DNA of 64,000 nt, taken from contig NZ_JAJQYA010000014.1 of NCBI RefSeq assembly GCF_021729155.1, positions 62,001 to 126,000 of the forward strand, given 5' to 3'. This document shows positions 51,843-60,838 of this stretch, piece after piece. The notes below the pieces were generated by a model. The model saw only the letters and a program-made list of their open reading frames with translations, did no database searches and was not told the DNA's origin. Within the stretch, counting starts at the first letter, position 1. The number at the start of each line of letters is the position of its first letter. The position numbers and the translations under genes were made by a program. This DNA is from Membranihabitans marinus. Lineage in GTDB: Bacteria; Bacteroidota; Bacteroidia; Chitinophagales; Saprospiraceae.

Positions 51843-53231
51843 TTATTTCTTCAACAATGCATTAACCTGGGGCTCCACTTCTATGGTGGAAGCCAGTTCT
51901 ACCATAGATTGAATAATATTGCTCTCTATGTTAAATGACCAAATACTAGGCAATCCATATACCACTTGTGAACTCGCACCTTCATACCCCCCTTCTTCCA
52001 ATATAACCGCAGTGGGTATATAGGCCATTACATCATTGGTATAGCCCAAGACAAAACTGTGTTGGCCAAATATTTTTTTCAGTTGATTGGCATAGCCCAC
52101 AACCAATTCGCCACCAAGGGTAAACAGTGGCCAATCGCCGAGTTTCCAAACTTGGATAGGATATGGGTATGATTCCATAAATTTCTCTCCTTTTTTGGCT
52201 TCTTCCAACAATCGCTGGCCCCATTTCAATTGATATCCTCTAGCAGAGGCACAATGCGCTTCTAAATCAGCACGACTGGGGGGTTGATTGAGGTTGAGAT
52301 CAATTTCCCTATAGGCTGTAGACAATTGTGATTCAATAGCTTGCATATCTTCCTCCAAGACAGCATCGACAGCAGCGGCTAAAGTGCGTCCATATTGACG
52401 GGCCAATGCTACGGTACGTCGAGGCAAAGGATTTTGATCTGCGCCAGCTCCTTGAAAAAACATAGCCATAGCGCCAGGGTGAGATTTTTCCAATTCTATC
52501 TGAGCAAATCCCGGATAGTCGCCTGACCATTTATTCAAACTCAATACTGTGGGATGACAGGCATATCCAAATACAATGCCTTTAATACTGCCATCCATTC
52601 GCTCTACCTTAATGACGGGCACGGCATGGTCAATGGGGCCAGCCAAGGAGGTTTGTTCAGTCAACAAGGACTCAACATTGTTTCGACGGTTGACTTGGAA
52701 CCGCGCCACGCCATTTTCAGCATATAAATGTACTTTCTCCATTTCCATGGATGATTGAACTACTACATCCACCAACAGTTGGGTCAACTGCTCGGTATAC
52801 TGATCGATTAATGCCTCATCGGCATCAGTCGTCGGGTAAATATCCACCAATGCATTGCCGAGTACCGGTCCTGTATGGGTATGAGAACTATTTAAAATGA
52901 TTTGTGATCTGTCTAAATTTAGTTTAGACTTCAATTGATCGCGAACTTCATCCGACACGGCTTTGGGCAATCCCAACAAATCTAAAGTCACCCAAACTGA
53001 ACGATATCCCTTGGCATCCTCCAACATCAAGGCTTTGGCCCAAATATCGTGCAAAACTCCCTCAGAAGGACTGGTCCTACTTCCATAACCAGCCATCCAC
53101 ATTGAAGTTTCAGGGGTTATTTTCACTTTAGCCATACCGGCCTTCCAATTCATATCAGTCGATTGCGCCACGACCTTTTGCGTAATTGTTTGCATAAAAA
53201 ACATTAAAAAAATTAGACCACAAGTTTTCAT
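51843..53231 (-). CDS. Neutral-ceramidase-like N-terminal-domain protein, copy 2 (secreted)
   Basis: A 462-residue exported protein with signal peptide (MKTCGLIFLMFFMQTITQKVVAQ). It has the strongest ceramidase resemblance of the three: MAGYGSRTSPSEGVLHDIWAKALMLED, the zinc motif NSSHTHTGP (H117 and H119) and GYACHPTVLSLNKWSGDYPG. The hexapeptide region reads GADQNPLP instead of GDVSPN, with Asn in place of the nucleophile serine, and the C-terminal ceramidase domain is lacking. A zinc-dependent amidase or esterase acting on a non-ceramide substrate, for example an N-acylated sugar, is a reasonable guess given adjacent esterases, ThuA and Gfo/Idh/MocA genes. Confidence 0.85.
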   Translation of the reverse strand: MKTCGLIFLMFFMQTITQKVVAQSTDMNWKAGMAKVKITPETSMWMAGYGSRTSPSEGVLHDIWAKALMLEDAKGYRSVWVTLDLLGLPKAVSDEVRDQLKSKLNLDRSQIILNSSHTHTGPVLGNALVDIYPTTDADEALIDQYTEQLTQLLVDVVVQSSMEMEKVHLYAENGVARFQVNRRNNVESLLTEQTSLAGPIDHAVPVIKVERMDGSIKGIVFGYACHPTVLSLNKWSGDYPGFAQIELEKSHPGAMAMFFQGAGADQNPLPRRTVALARQYGRTLAAAVDAVLEEDMQAIESQLSTAYREIDLNLNQPPSRADLEAHCASARGYQLKWGQRLLEEAKKGEKFMESYPYPIQVWKLGDWPLFTLGGELVVGYANQLKKIFGQHSFVLGYTNDVMAYIPTAVILEEGGYEGASSQVVYGLPSIWSFNIESNIIQSMVELASTIEVEPQVNALLKK

Positions 53232-53279
53232 AGTATCTCATTTTAATCTCAGAAATTATCTCAAAAAAACTAAACTGTC

Positions 53280-53654
53280 CTATACTTGAGGTGCCCAATA
53301 TGTACAATAGGCATCTTCATAAACAGGGCCTTTGAATAAAATACAGCCTCCACATGATTTACCCTCTTTGGGGGGAATGTAGAGATTGCAACTACTGCAT
53401 TGTTTATCGGGAATAGGAGTAGTCTCTTCATAGCCCAGGCTTTCCCTCTTTTTAATTTCTTCAGCACTGACTTTGGACAGGTCATCGCAGCTATCTACAT
53501 CCAAATCATTAGCTGGGGCAACAGCCGTCGATTCTTCACTCGATGAAGAACTTTCTTTTTTATCTGCACAAGCCAATAAGCCCATACTTCCCAAGGCAAT
53601 AACCGAGACTTTAGTAACTGCCTGCTCACAAAATTTTCTTCTATTCACTTTCAT
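53280..53654 (-). CDS. High-potential iron-sulfur protein (HiPIP)-like, Tat-exported
   Basis: A 124-residue small redox protein. The N-terminus NRRKFCEQAVTKVSVIALGSMGLLACA is a twin-arginine signal, as expected for a protein exported with its cluster. After an acidic/serine linker the C-terminal 40 residues have the HiPIP pattern: C86-x2-C89, x14, C104, x12, C117-x2-W120, with an aromatic Y92 and the F-K-G-P-V turn. An extra cysteine (C101) sits near the third ligand. HiPIPs carry one [4Fe-4S] cluster and shuttle single electrons in the periplasm. The gene starts ten bases after the PVC-type dehydrogenase gene, so it is a likely electron acceptor for it. Confidence 0.85.
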   Translation of the reverse strand: MKVNRRKFCEQAVTKVSVIALGSMGLLACADKKESSSSSEESTAVAPANDLDVDSCDDLSKVSAEEIKKRESLGYEETTPIPDKQCSSCNLYIPPKEGKSCGGCILFKGPVYEDAYCTYWAPQV

Positions 53655-53664
53655 AATTATTGAT

Positions 53665-55776
53665 CTATTTTTTCTTTGGAGTTAGATTCTTTTCAATGGC
53701 TTCTTTTTTGCTATCCAACTTAGAAGCTGCCTTTAGAATGGTTTCTTTTACATCATCTGCCAATTCAGTTTTGGATCGCTTCAATCCTTTAGATAAGCCC
53801 ATGAGTCCTTGTTCGAGATAATCATCTGAAAGACCAGTCAATTTTTGGACGAAACTCAATATTTCTTTTTTATCATTTTTACCTCCTTGAACATATCCAA
53901 AATCATGGACAAATTTTCCAATGTCACCACTGTATTCTTTCAATAGATTGGTTTTAGTCGCAACAGCATTCCAAAGAGTCATAGATGATCCAGCTTCAGA
54001 ACTCAATACCGCGGTTCTAATCCAACTGCTATTGATATTGTTCTCCAATATTTGAGCCAAAGGAGTATAGATTTTAGAACTGTTGTAATTCCCCAAACTC
54101 AATGCCGTCTGCATAACCACTCTATTGTCTGAATCCTGAGCTAAAGCGATAACAGCATTGACCAACTTAGGATAAGTTTCTGCCAAAATCAATCCGTATT
54201 CACGAACTCTGGGATTTTCATCCTTTAACGCCACTTGAATCGTTGACTCATCGAGAGCATCCAATCCTTCAAGTACGTATATGGCGTGAAGTCTCACTGC
54301 AGCCTCTGGATGATTCATCAGCAATTCTTTCACCTGAGGAAGAACTGAGAGGTCTTGTTTTTCCAACAATAATCGTTGACCGTGAAGTCGGAACCATTGA
54401 TTGGGATGGGCTATCCATTCGACATAGCTGGCTGCGTCTCCACTGTTTTCCGTTACTGTGGTTGGCAATACTGGAACAGATGATGATTTGGGAACGATTC
54501 TATAAATTCGCCCCATGTCAGATCCTCTCATAAAATCCATATCCAATTTCAAATCTTCAGGAATAGAAAGAGGCGTTTCAATGTGTTGTCTATAAAAATC
54601 TACTACGTATAATGCACCGTCAGGGCCCACTGTAAAGTGCGCTGGTCTAAACCAAGGATCCTTAGACGCTAAAAATTCCTTCTCTTGTTCATTCTTGGCT
54701 CTTTGTGCAACATACTGTGATTGGTCACTAGGTAGGATTACCACATCTCTATGCACTAGTCCACCCATTACTTCGCCTGTAAATATATTGCCACGGTATT
54801 CTTCTGGGAATAGATCTCCTCCATAATGAGTTCCCCCAGAGGCTCCAGTAAAGTGATTGTCGATATATTCGGTACGATTCAATCCCTGTTCATCGTATTT
54901 CTTTTGTCTTCTATTGGATCTTTCTCTTCTCCAATATGGGGCTTCCGTCAATTGGTACATTCTCAAGTCGTGATCTGACACATTGACCACTCCCTTGGCA
55001 GATGGAAGGTAAGGGTGACGGTGTAGATATCTATAAGGCACGACCATATTTTGAATATGGATGGTGTTTTGGGTAAAAAATCGGTGTCCCCAATCATTAA
55101 AGGCTTGACCAAATTGAGCTGGAGCGGATTCTTTCTCATATTTTTCTTTATCCAATCGAAATCTAAAGTCGGCGCCTTGCATCTGCATTTTTTCCTCTCC
55201 GTCCATATAGGTTATTTCCCCTGCTTGGCCGTGATTGGCAGCATAAATCCAGTTGTCTACATTAAATCTCAGGTTGGTAATTTGGGCTTCTTGATTTTTA
55301 TTAAAAAAACCTTCGAACAACACTTCCTTGGTGTCGGCTACCATGTCTCCATCCTCATCCTTCATGTAATAGATGTAAGGAGCGGCAGTTACCAAAAGGC
55401 CACCTTTCCAAGGCTGAAGACTGGTGGCGTCTTTTATTTTATCTGCAAATATTTTGGTATCGTCTATTTTACCATCGCCATCGGTATCCAACAAAACCTT
55501 GATACGACCTTGACCTTCTGTCCCTTCTGGTTGGAAAGGATAATCTGGCATTTCTACCACAAATATATTTCCCTTTTCGTCAAAGATCATTTCAACTGGG
55601 TCCTGAACAAAAGGTTCAGTAGCAAAAACTTGAATCTCAAAATTATCATCGAGTACAAAAGTGGACAATGCTTCCTCTGGACTTTGGGGTTCTGGGTACA
55701 ATGGAGCTTCTTCGTTACAACTCGACATCAAAATCAGAGTTGCACATAAGTAGAGATAAAATTGTTTATTCATCAT
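53665..55776 (-). CDS. PVC-type membrane-bound dehydrogenase (propeller plus HEAT repeats), lipoprotein
   Basis: A 703-residue lipoprotein (lipobox LMSSC, residues 16-20). The N-terminal 450 residues are a quinoprotein-like propeller typical of the PVC-type putative membrane-bound dehydrogenase family: FEIQVFATEPFVQDPVEMIFDEKGNIFVVEMPDYP, RIKVLLDTDGDGKIDDTKIFAD, WIYAANHGQAGEI, HYGGDLFPEEYRGNIFTGE and HFTVGPDGALYVVDFYRQHIETP. The C-terminal part (about 480-700) has HEAT-like helical repeats. Many relatives end in a cytochrome c domain; here there is no CxxCH and no cysteine after the lipobox. The HiPIP gene follows at ten bases and could replace that domain. Sugar or sugar-derivative oxidation is the likely role. 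Confidence 0.85.
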   Translation of the reverse strand: MMNKQFYLYLCATLILMSSCNEEAPLYPEPQSPEEALSTFVLDDNFEIQVFATEPFVQDPVEMIFDEKGNIFVVEMPDYPFQPEGTEGQGRIKVLLDTDGDGKIDDTKIFADKIKDATSLQPWKGGLLVTAAPYIYYMKDEDGDMVADTKEVLFEGFFNKNQEAQITNLRFNVDNWIYAANHGQAGEITYMDGEEKMQMQGADFRFRLDKEKYEKESAPAQFGQAFNDWGHRFFTQNTIHIQNMVVPYRYLHRHPYLPSAKGVVNVSDHDLRMYQLTEAPYWRRERSNRRQKKYDEQGLNRTEYIDNHFTGASGGTHYGGDLFPEEYRGNIFTGEVMGGLVHRDVVILPSDQSQYVAQRAKNEQEKEFLASKDPWFRPAHFTVGPDGALYVVDFYRQHIETPLSIPEDLKLDMDFMRGSDMGRIYRIVPKSSSVPVLPTTVTENSGDAASYVEWIAHPNQWFRLHGQRLLLEKQDLSVLPQVKELLMNHPEAAVRLHAIYVLEGLDALDESTIQVALKDENPRVREYGLILAETYPKLVNAVIALAQDSDNRVVMQTALSLGNYNSSKIYTPLAQILENNINSSWIRTAVLSSEAGSSMTLWNAVATKTNLLKEYSGDIGKFVHDFGYVQGGKNDKKEILSFVQKLTGLSDDYLEQGLMGLSKGLKRSKTELADDVKETILKAASKLDSKKEAIEKNLTPKKK

Positions 55777-55801
55777 ATTTATTATAAGTTAATTGTGATC
55801 A

Positions 55802-56584
55802 TTATTGAACCGCCCATTTAATGGCGTTATTTATCAATTGAACAAATTGAGGATTCTCAAAATCCTTGGGATAACCGAGAGATGTATAAAAAACTTTGCT
55901 CCCTGTATTCGCAATCCTCGTCCAGGCAATGGGTTGAGTCAATGGACCTCCTTTTCCCGTCAACAATATTTGGGCAGTCCCATCTTTCAAAACCTCATTG
56001 ATATATACATTTCCTATACTATGCCATCCATCGATATCAACATCTTTCAAAATCGGGTGATATGATCCAGTCGGAGTTATCGAAACATCAGTACCGTGGA
56101 CTACTTCTCCATAGCCTTTGTTAACACTTCCCAAAACATCGGGAACAAAATCCCAATAGTCCTCATATCCTTCTTGAATCTCATCTCGAACAGAAAAAGC
56201 GTGGTTGGCAGTACGTATACCGACCAATGGCTTGCCTTTTGCCAAATATTTTTTGATCATTTTCATCTGTTCTGGCTGTAATGCCAACCGTCTACAAAAC
56301 ACGACTACTAAATCAGCTTTTTTAATCACCGACAAATTGGGAAAATAAAAAGCCGTACGCTCTCCTTGTCCCAATAACACCGTGGTTTTGTAACCAGGCT
56401 GCTGACTCAATTCTTCGGCAAATCGAGGAATGGTTTTATGAGCTTCATAGTTATCCGGATCTTCGCTTATTAAAAAGACAATATGAAATTCTGAATCCTC
56501 AGTCTCGGCCATGGCCATTTGAGGATGCAATGCAGCTACTATCATGATAAATACAGAGTATATAAAAAAATTATTTGTTGTCAT
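55802..56584 (-). CDS. ThuA-domain protein (exported)
   Basis: A 260-residue protein with a signal peptide (hydrophobic 6-22, ending QMAMA). The rest is a ThuA domain, a class-I-amidotransferase-like fold: FLISEDPDNYEAHKTIPRFAEEL, KADLVVVFCRRLALQPEQM, KGKPLVGIRTANHAF, YGEVVHGTDVSI and PIAWTRIANTGSKVFYTSLGYPKDFENPQFVQLINNAIKWAV. ThuA proteins take part in disaccharide use, where 3-keto sugars arise, but their reaction is not well defined. It is encoded between a ceramidase-like gene (three-base gap) and the PVC dehydrogenase gene (25-base gap), which often accompany ThuA in environmental Bacteroidota and Planctomycetes. Confidence 0.9.
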   Translation of the reverse strand: MTTNNFFIYSVFIMIVAALHPQMAMAETEDSEFHIVFLISEDPDNYEAHKTIPRFAEELSQQPGYKTTVLLGQGERTAFYFPNLSVIKKADLVVVFCRRLALQPEQMKMIKKYLAKGKPLVGIRTANHAFSVRDEIQEGYEDYWDFVPDVLGSVNKGYGEVVHGTDVSITPTGSYHPILKDVDIDGWHSIGNVYINEVLKDGTAQILLTGKGGPLTQPIAWTRIANTGSKVFYTSLGYPKDFENPQFVQLINNAIKWAVQ

Positions 56585-56587
56585 CTT

Positions 56588-58006
56588 CTACTTTTTTGTG
56601 GGTATTTCGTTCAATAATTCAATGGCCGAACGCACGAGAAACAATCCAGCATTGTCGCTACCTAAACTTGTTTTTTCCCCTATTTCATATCCACCGTATT
56701 CTTTTTCTCCCGGCATGCCACAATAATGACCGCCATTGCCATTGGAATAGCCCAAGACTATAGTATGTGGGAATGGTGAAACTTCTCGAATAGCCATGCC
56801 CAATCCCGTCATAGGTTCCCCTGGCAAGGTCACTATGGCCAGTGAGCCGATAGTAATAGCCTGTACTTCAGAAGGCAAGATATCCAAGCCCGTTTTCTCT
56901 TTACCGTAATCCGTAAGAGGAAGTCCTACTATTTTGTGATTTACTTGTAATGGTCCCGGTTTTAATTGAGCGCTATAAGCATAGGCTTTAGAGATATTCT
57001 CGGTCAATCCAGTCGCCATTTCTTGTACGGCTTCAGGTCCGCGTTTCCAAGGATTGATATCACCTGCGGTTCCTTGCAAAAACATATTCTCACCACCCAA
57101 TTCTTCATTTAATTTAGCCGTCACACTTCCCGACCAATCCCCTGATATGTCGTCAGTAAATGGATAGATGGATACCGCATGACAAGACATATGAAAAATA
57201 CTTGAAATATTTTCTCCTTCCTCGTTTCTAAAGGAAATCACGGTTAGCGTTCTATCCAATGGTCCAAATGTCCGATCTCCACTCAATACATTGGGATCCC
57301 AATCTTGGTGTTTATAGTTAAATCCCGAAGGCAAATCAGAAGACTCTATTCCCCATTTCACCGGTCGAGGTCTTCTATTTCTCATATATTGGGAGGCATC
57401 ATATCGTCCTATATGTATGGTCGCTGCACTGAGTTTTCCATTGGCCTCAATAGCGGCAGCTAAGGTTTCATCCATAAGGGTCTGCATCCACTTTTTATAA
57501 TGTTTTTCTTCATTCTGTCGTGGCATATATCTAGTGGCCCACCAAGGATCGAGCTCCTTGCCTCTGTGGTTGTCTTCACCATATACCGGTGCCCATGGGG
57601 CGGAATGATTGTGAGCGGCATTGACTACAATATGGTCTTCTGGTATATTTAATGCGGCAGCAATTTTTTCTCTTATTTTCGCAGTAGCCGATTCCCCTGC
57701 ATCTACAATTTCCCAATGTACAATAACGGCCTTTTGCCCCTCATCGCTCAACACCAATACTCTGGCAAATATAGGATCTAAAACCCCGGTATAGGGTTTT
57801 CCTGTAACCCAGTTGAATACTTCCGCATCTGGAGTAATGTCCCTTTTGGCAGCAGCTACTTTGAGAGAATTGGAATCCGCGGTCTGATTCATATTCAAGG
57901 TATAAATGGATTTAGAATAAATGGGAATGTACAGCAAGCTGCACATCAGAACAAGACTCATTTTAAATCGAAGAGTGGAGGTTAATATTTGGGGATTTAG
58001 CATCAT
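56588..58006 (-). CDS. Neutral-ceramidase-like N-terminal-domain protein, copy 3 (secreted)
   Basis: A 472-residue exported protein; the signal peptide could start at the first ATG or at Met16 (MSLVLMCSLLYIPIYSKS). Zinc-site motifs are NAAHNHSAPWAP (H132 and H134) and FHMSCHAVSIYPFTDDISGDWSG. The segment equivalent to the ceramidase amidase motif is GTAGDINPW, keeping Gly-Asp but with Asn for the nucleophile serine. Its start overlaps the stop of the upstream hydrolase gene by four bases (ATGA), so translation is coupled. It is divergent from the other two ceramidase-like products of the operon, suggesting distinct substrates. Confidence 0.83.
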   Translation of the reverse strand: MMLNPQILTSTLRFKMSLVLMCSLLYIPIYSKSIYTLNMNQTADSNSLKVAAAKRDITPDAEVFNWVTGKPYTGVLDPIFARVLVLSDEGQKAVIVHWEIVDAGESATAKIREKIAAALNIPEDHIVVNAAHNHSAPWAPVYGEDNHRGKELDPWWATRYMPRQNEEKHYKKWMQTLMDETLAAAIEANGKLSAATIHIGRYDASQYMRNRRPRPVKWGIESSDLPSGFNYKHQDWDPNVLSGDRTFGPLDRTLTVISFRNEEGENISSIFHMSCHAVSIYPFTDDISGDWSGSVTAKLNEELGGENMFLQGTAGDINPWKRGPEAVQEMATGLTENISKAYAYSAQLKPGPLQVNHKIVGLPLTDYGKEKTGLDILPSEVQAITIGSLAIVTLPGEPMTGLGMAIREVSPFPHTIVLGYSNGNGGHYCGMPGEKEYGGYEIGEKTSLGSDNAGLFLVRSAIELLNEIPTKK

Positions 58007-59163
58007 TCCATTTCGTGTTTACTGGGGTTATGGTCTAATATTGCATCGATATATTCATAGGCCGCTCTTCTCACTGGTGTCGGAAAATCATGTCCAGCCT
58101 CAGGATATTCCACTTTCAATTGAGACGATGCCCCCATTGCTTGAAATAAAGGTTGAACCATTGACATGGCTTTTTCCACTCCTTTATAATCAAAATTTCC
58201 ATCGTTAACAGGAGCATTGACAAAGATAGCTCTAGGTGCGATGAGACCTAGAATCTCGTGAAAATTAAATGGTAATTTTTCGGCAGACAAATCGTATTTT
58301 TCTTTAATCCAAGGCATATATCGTTGTTGTGCCCAAGGACCTAAAACACCCCCATATTTTTTAGTATTTGTTTCCCCTGCATTGTAATACTCAAATTGAG
58401 TAAACCCACAACTGGTCACCGCAACTTTTAACCGAGGGTCGAATCCTGCAAGAAACAAAGTATTATGCCCGCCCAATGAATGACCAATAACGCCAATTCT
58501 ATTGGCGTCCACTTGTTCAAGTGAGACAAGGAGATCGACACTGCGCATATGATAAAAAATCCCAGCCATTGTGCCCGATTGATATCTATCCGTTTCAAAA
58601 TTATAAGGTACCATATCGTCAAAGCTAGGATAATCCGGTGCGATCACCACATATCCACGCGCTGCCAATTCTTTGCCATAACCTCTATTGGGGCGACCTT
58701 GGCCATCTACTATTCGTTTACCTTCTTTACCTGTTGGATGGAGAGCGACCATGGCTGGAGATCTACCATTCAATGGACGGCGTTTGGGCAAATACAACAA
58801 TGCCGACACCCATTCATTCGGTGCAGCCAGATATCGAATATTCCATTTGGTATAAGCAGGGGTTTGGACACTATCCATCCACACAATAGTGGGAGTTGGA
58901 AGATTGCCTCGATCGGGCAATGGCCCCATGACCTGTTCTAGATTAGCAGTGATATTCCATCGTTGTTTTTCCCATGCAACATCATCTTCTATGGTGAGAT
59001 TGGATTGATGGACGGTTGAATAAAAATCAAAAGAATTGTAAACGCTCTGTGCATTGAGAAAAGATGCAATGGGCAACACTAATAACATTAGCAGCAATTT
59101 TAATCCTCTGGCGTTAATTAAAAGTTGCCTAAATGTATTGTTTACTTTAATCATAGCATCCAT
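58003..59163 (-). CDS. Exported alpha/beta hydrolase, acetyl-xylan-esterase/dienelactone-hydrolase-like
   Basis: A 386-residue serine hydrolase and the first gene of the nine-gene minus-strand operon. A long signal (hydrophobic about 17-37, ending LNAQS) precedes the alpha/beta fold. Visible: oxyanion region MVALHPTGKEGK, nucleophile GVIGHSLGGHNTLFL, acid probably in FVNAPVNDGNFD and histidine in EYPEAGHDFP. This matches secreted glycan O-acyl esterases or peptidase-like hydrolases. An internal ATG at codon 4 is an alternative start. A perfect 16-bp LacI-type palindrome sits 42 bases upstream of the start codon, so this gene and those that follow are probably under repression by a LacI-family protein. 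Confidence 0.85.
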   Translation of the reverse strand: MDAMIKVNNTFRQLLINARGLKLLLMLLVLPIASFLNAQSVYNSFDFYSTVHQSNLTIEDDVAWEKQRWNITANLEQVMGPLPDRGNLPTPTIVWMDSVQTPAYTKWNIRYLAAPNEWVSALLYLPKRRPLNGRSPAMVALHPTGKEGKRIVDGQGRPNRGYGKELAARGYVVIAPDYPSFDDMVPYNFETDRYQSGTMAGIFYHMRSVDLLVSLEQVDANRIGVIGHSLGGHNTLFLAGFDPRLKVAVTSCGFTQFEYYNAGETNTKKYGGVLGPWAQQRYMPWIKEKYDLSAEKLPFNFHEILGLIAPRAIFVNAPVNDGNFDYKGVEKAMSMVQPLFQAMGASSQLKVEYPEAGHDFPTPVRRAAYEYIDAILDHNPSKHEME

Positions 59164-59204
59164 AAATATATATTTAAAGCCCGTGCAAAATCACACTTCT
59201 TCAA

Positions 59205-59220
59205 TCGGTAACGTTACCGA
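59205..59220. promoter_or_regulatory. LacI-type operator palindrome
   Basis: TCGGTAACGTTACCGA is a perfect 16-base palindrome with the central ACGT/CG step typical of LacI/GalR operators. It lies 42 bases upstream of the first gene of the nine-gene minus-strand operon and 600 bases from the divergent reductase gene. The only LacI-type regulator in the window is at 44604. I found no second copy by reading. Confidence 0.7.
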
Positions 59221-59821
59221 AGATATAAAAAAATTGATACATTAAGTAGATTAGAGAGATAATATTTAAAAAACCGAGGGGAACAGAATGATTGGTCATA
59301 ACAAGAATGAAAGACGCAATACGATGTAAATCAAATTCTTAAATCAAATAGTACAACATTGAAAACAAATATTAACTGCATAAAATTATTATGATGTTAT
59401 TTTGTCTTTTCAGAAGGAATCCGTTGTTTACTTTTTCAATGATGTGATTTCCGTTCATCGATTAGGTCATTTACAAATAAAGTGTTTGTGAAAAAGAATT
59501 TTAGAATACTATCGCCAGGGCAAGATATGGATTAAATAAATGAAATACCATGATCAACATCAATTCAAGAACATCTGTCTCAATCTTGGATTGGTCGTAT
59601 TTTTTGCCCAAAGAAACAATTTGTTATTATATCATGGACATTAAAACATATGAGTTTTCATGGTTAGATAATTCATAAAGCAAAAATTCCAACAAATCAA
59701 TATTGGATAATTTTAATACCGCGGTTTTAAAACCAAGACATGGGAATAAAAGATATCTGATGACTTAATTTTTTACAAGTTTTACCTTACATTACCTCAT
59801 CCTCAACAAATCACAGTACAC
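59221..59821. other. Intergenic region with a diverged repeat
   Basis: The 600 bases between the operator and the YiaK-like gene hold no supported gene. Bases 59583-59739 are a diverged copy of the 19415-19573 repeat and end in a GGTTTTAAAACC palindrome near 59725-59740. The rest is AT-rich and presumably includes the promoter of the plus-strand genes. Confidence 0.5.
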
Positions 59822-60838
59822 ATGGCACAACCATTGATCTCCGAAAAAGAAATGATTCACCAACTAACTCTACTCTTTCTCCAAAATGGTTTTAATGAAA
59901 ATAAAGCCCAAACTTTAGCCCAAATTTTTACATCATCTACCCTAGATGGAATTCAATCTCATGGCATCAACAGAGTGCCTCTCTTTATTGAATACGTCAA
60001 AAAAGGCATCGTCAAACCCAATGCCGAACCCAGTTGTGTATCGGCCATGGGAGGGATTGAACGGTGGGATGGCCATCAGGGTCCAGGCATCCTCAATGCT
60101 TTGAAATGTAGTGACAGAGCCATTCACCTCGCTCGTGAATCCGGTATGGGATTGGTGGCCCTTCGCAACACCAATCATTGGCTTCGCGGAGGAAGTTACG
60201 GTTGGAAAATAGCCGAGGCAGGATGTATAGGAATTCTTTTCACCAATACTACTCCCAATATGCCAGCCTGGGGTGGGCAACAAAACAGATTGGGAAATAA
60301 TCCCCTCGTCATCTCTATCCCCAGACCTGAAGGCCATGTGGTCTTAGATATGGCTATGTCACAATATTCCTTTGGCAAGATCCATCAATATCAATTAAAT
60401 GGAGAAAGTCTCCCCTTTGCCGGAGGCTATGACCACAATGGCCAGTTGACTCATGATCCACAAAAAATCATGTCATCAGGTAAATCCCTTCCCATTGGTT
60501 ATTGGAAAGGTTCTGCTTTATCCATGGTTCTGGATATGTTGGCCACCCTATTGTCAGCAGGTCAATCCACTTACGAAATTGGAAAACGAGAACTGGAAAC
60601 CAATTTGTCCCAAATTTACTTAGTTATCAACCCACATACTTTTCACGACGAAGACATTACCTCAAAACTCATAAACGAAATAATCACATACAGTCATGAT
60701 GTTGTGCCCAATAATGCGGGACGTCGCACTTATTATCCAGGTGAGCGTACCCTAGCCACCAGAATGCACAACAAAATCCATGGCATTCCAGTCAATGCAG
60801 ATATTTGGAATTCTATACTAAATCTCATCGATGGTTAA
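59822..60838 (+). CDS. Malate/lactate/ureidoglycolate dehydrogenase family, YiaK-like reductase
   Basis: A 338-residue NAD(P)H-dependent oxidoreductase of the LDH2/MDH2 family. The segments SSTLDGIQSHGINRVPLFIEYVKKG, RNTNHWLRGGSYGWKIAEAG and FTNTTPNMPAWGG are those of the 2,3-diketo-L-gulonate reductase (YiaK/DlgD) branch, where the histidine of SHG acts as general acid. YiaK reduces a 2,3-diketo sugar acid to 3-keto-L-gulonate in ascorbate or related catabolism. The protein is cytoplasmic. It starts the plus-strand set and is divergent from the operator-controlled operon. The 282 bases after it (60839-61120) show nothing recognisable. The exact diketo acid is unknown. Confidence 0.88.
   Translation: MAQPLISEKEMIHQLTLLFLQNGFNENKAQTLAQIFTSSTLDGIQSHGINRVPLFIEYVKKGIVKPNAEPSCVSAMGGIERWDGHQGPGILNALKCSDRAIHLARESGMGLVALRNTNHWLRGGSYGWKIAEAGCIGILFTNTTPNMPAWGGQQNRLGNNPLVISIPRPEGHVVLDMAMSQYSFGKIHQYQLNGESLPFAGGYDHNGQLTHDPQKIMSSGKSLPIGYWKGSALSMVLDMLATLLSAGQSTYEIGKRELETNLSQIYLVINPHTFHDEDITSKLINEIITYSHDVVPNNAGRRTYYPGERTLATRMHNKIHGIPVNADIWNSILNLIDG

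Noticed and set aside
49153-58006. Naming the three ceramidase-domain proteins as functional ceramidases
   Set aside because: The serine of the amidase hexapeptide is missing in all three and the C-terminal domain is absent; context is carbohydrate-related.
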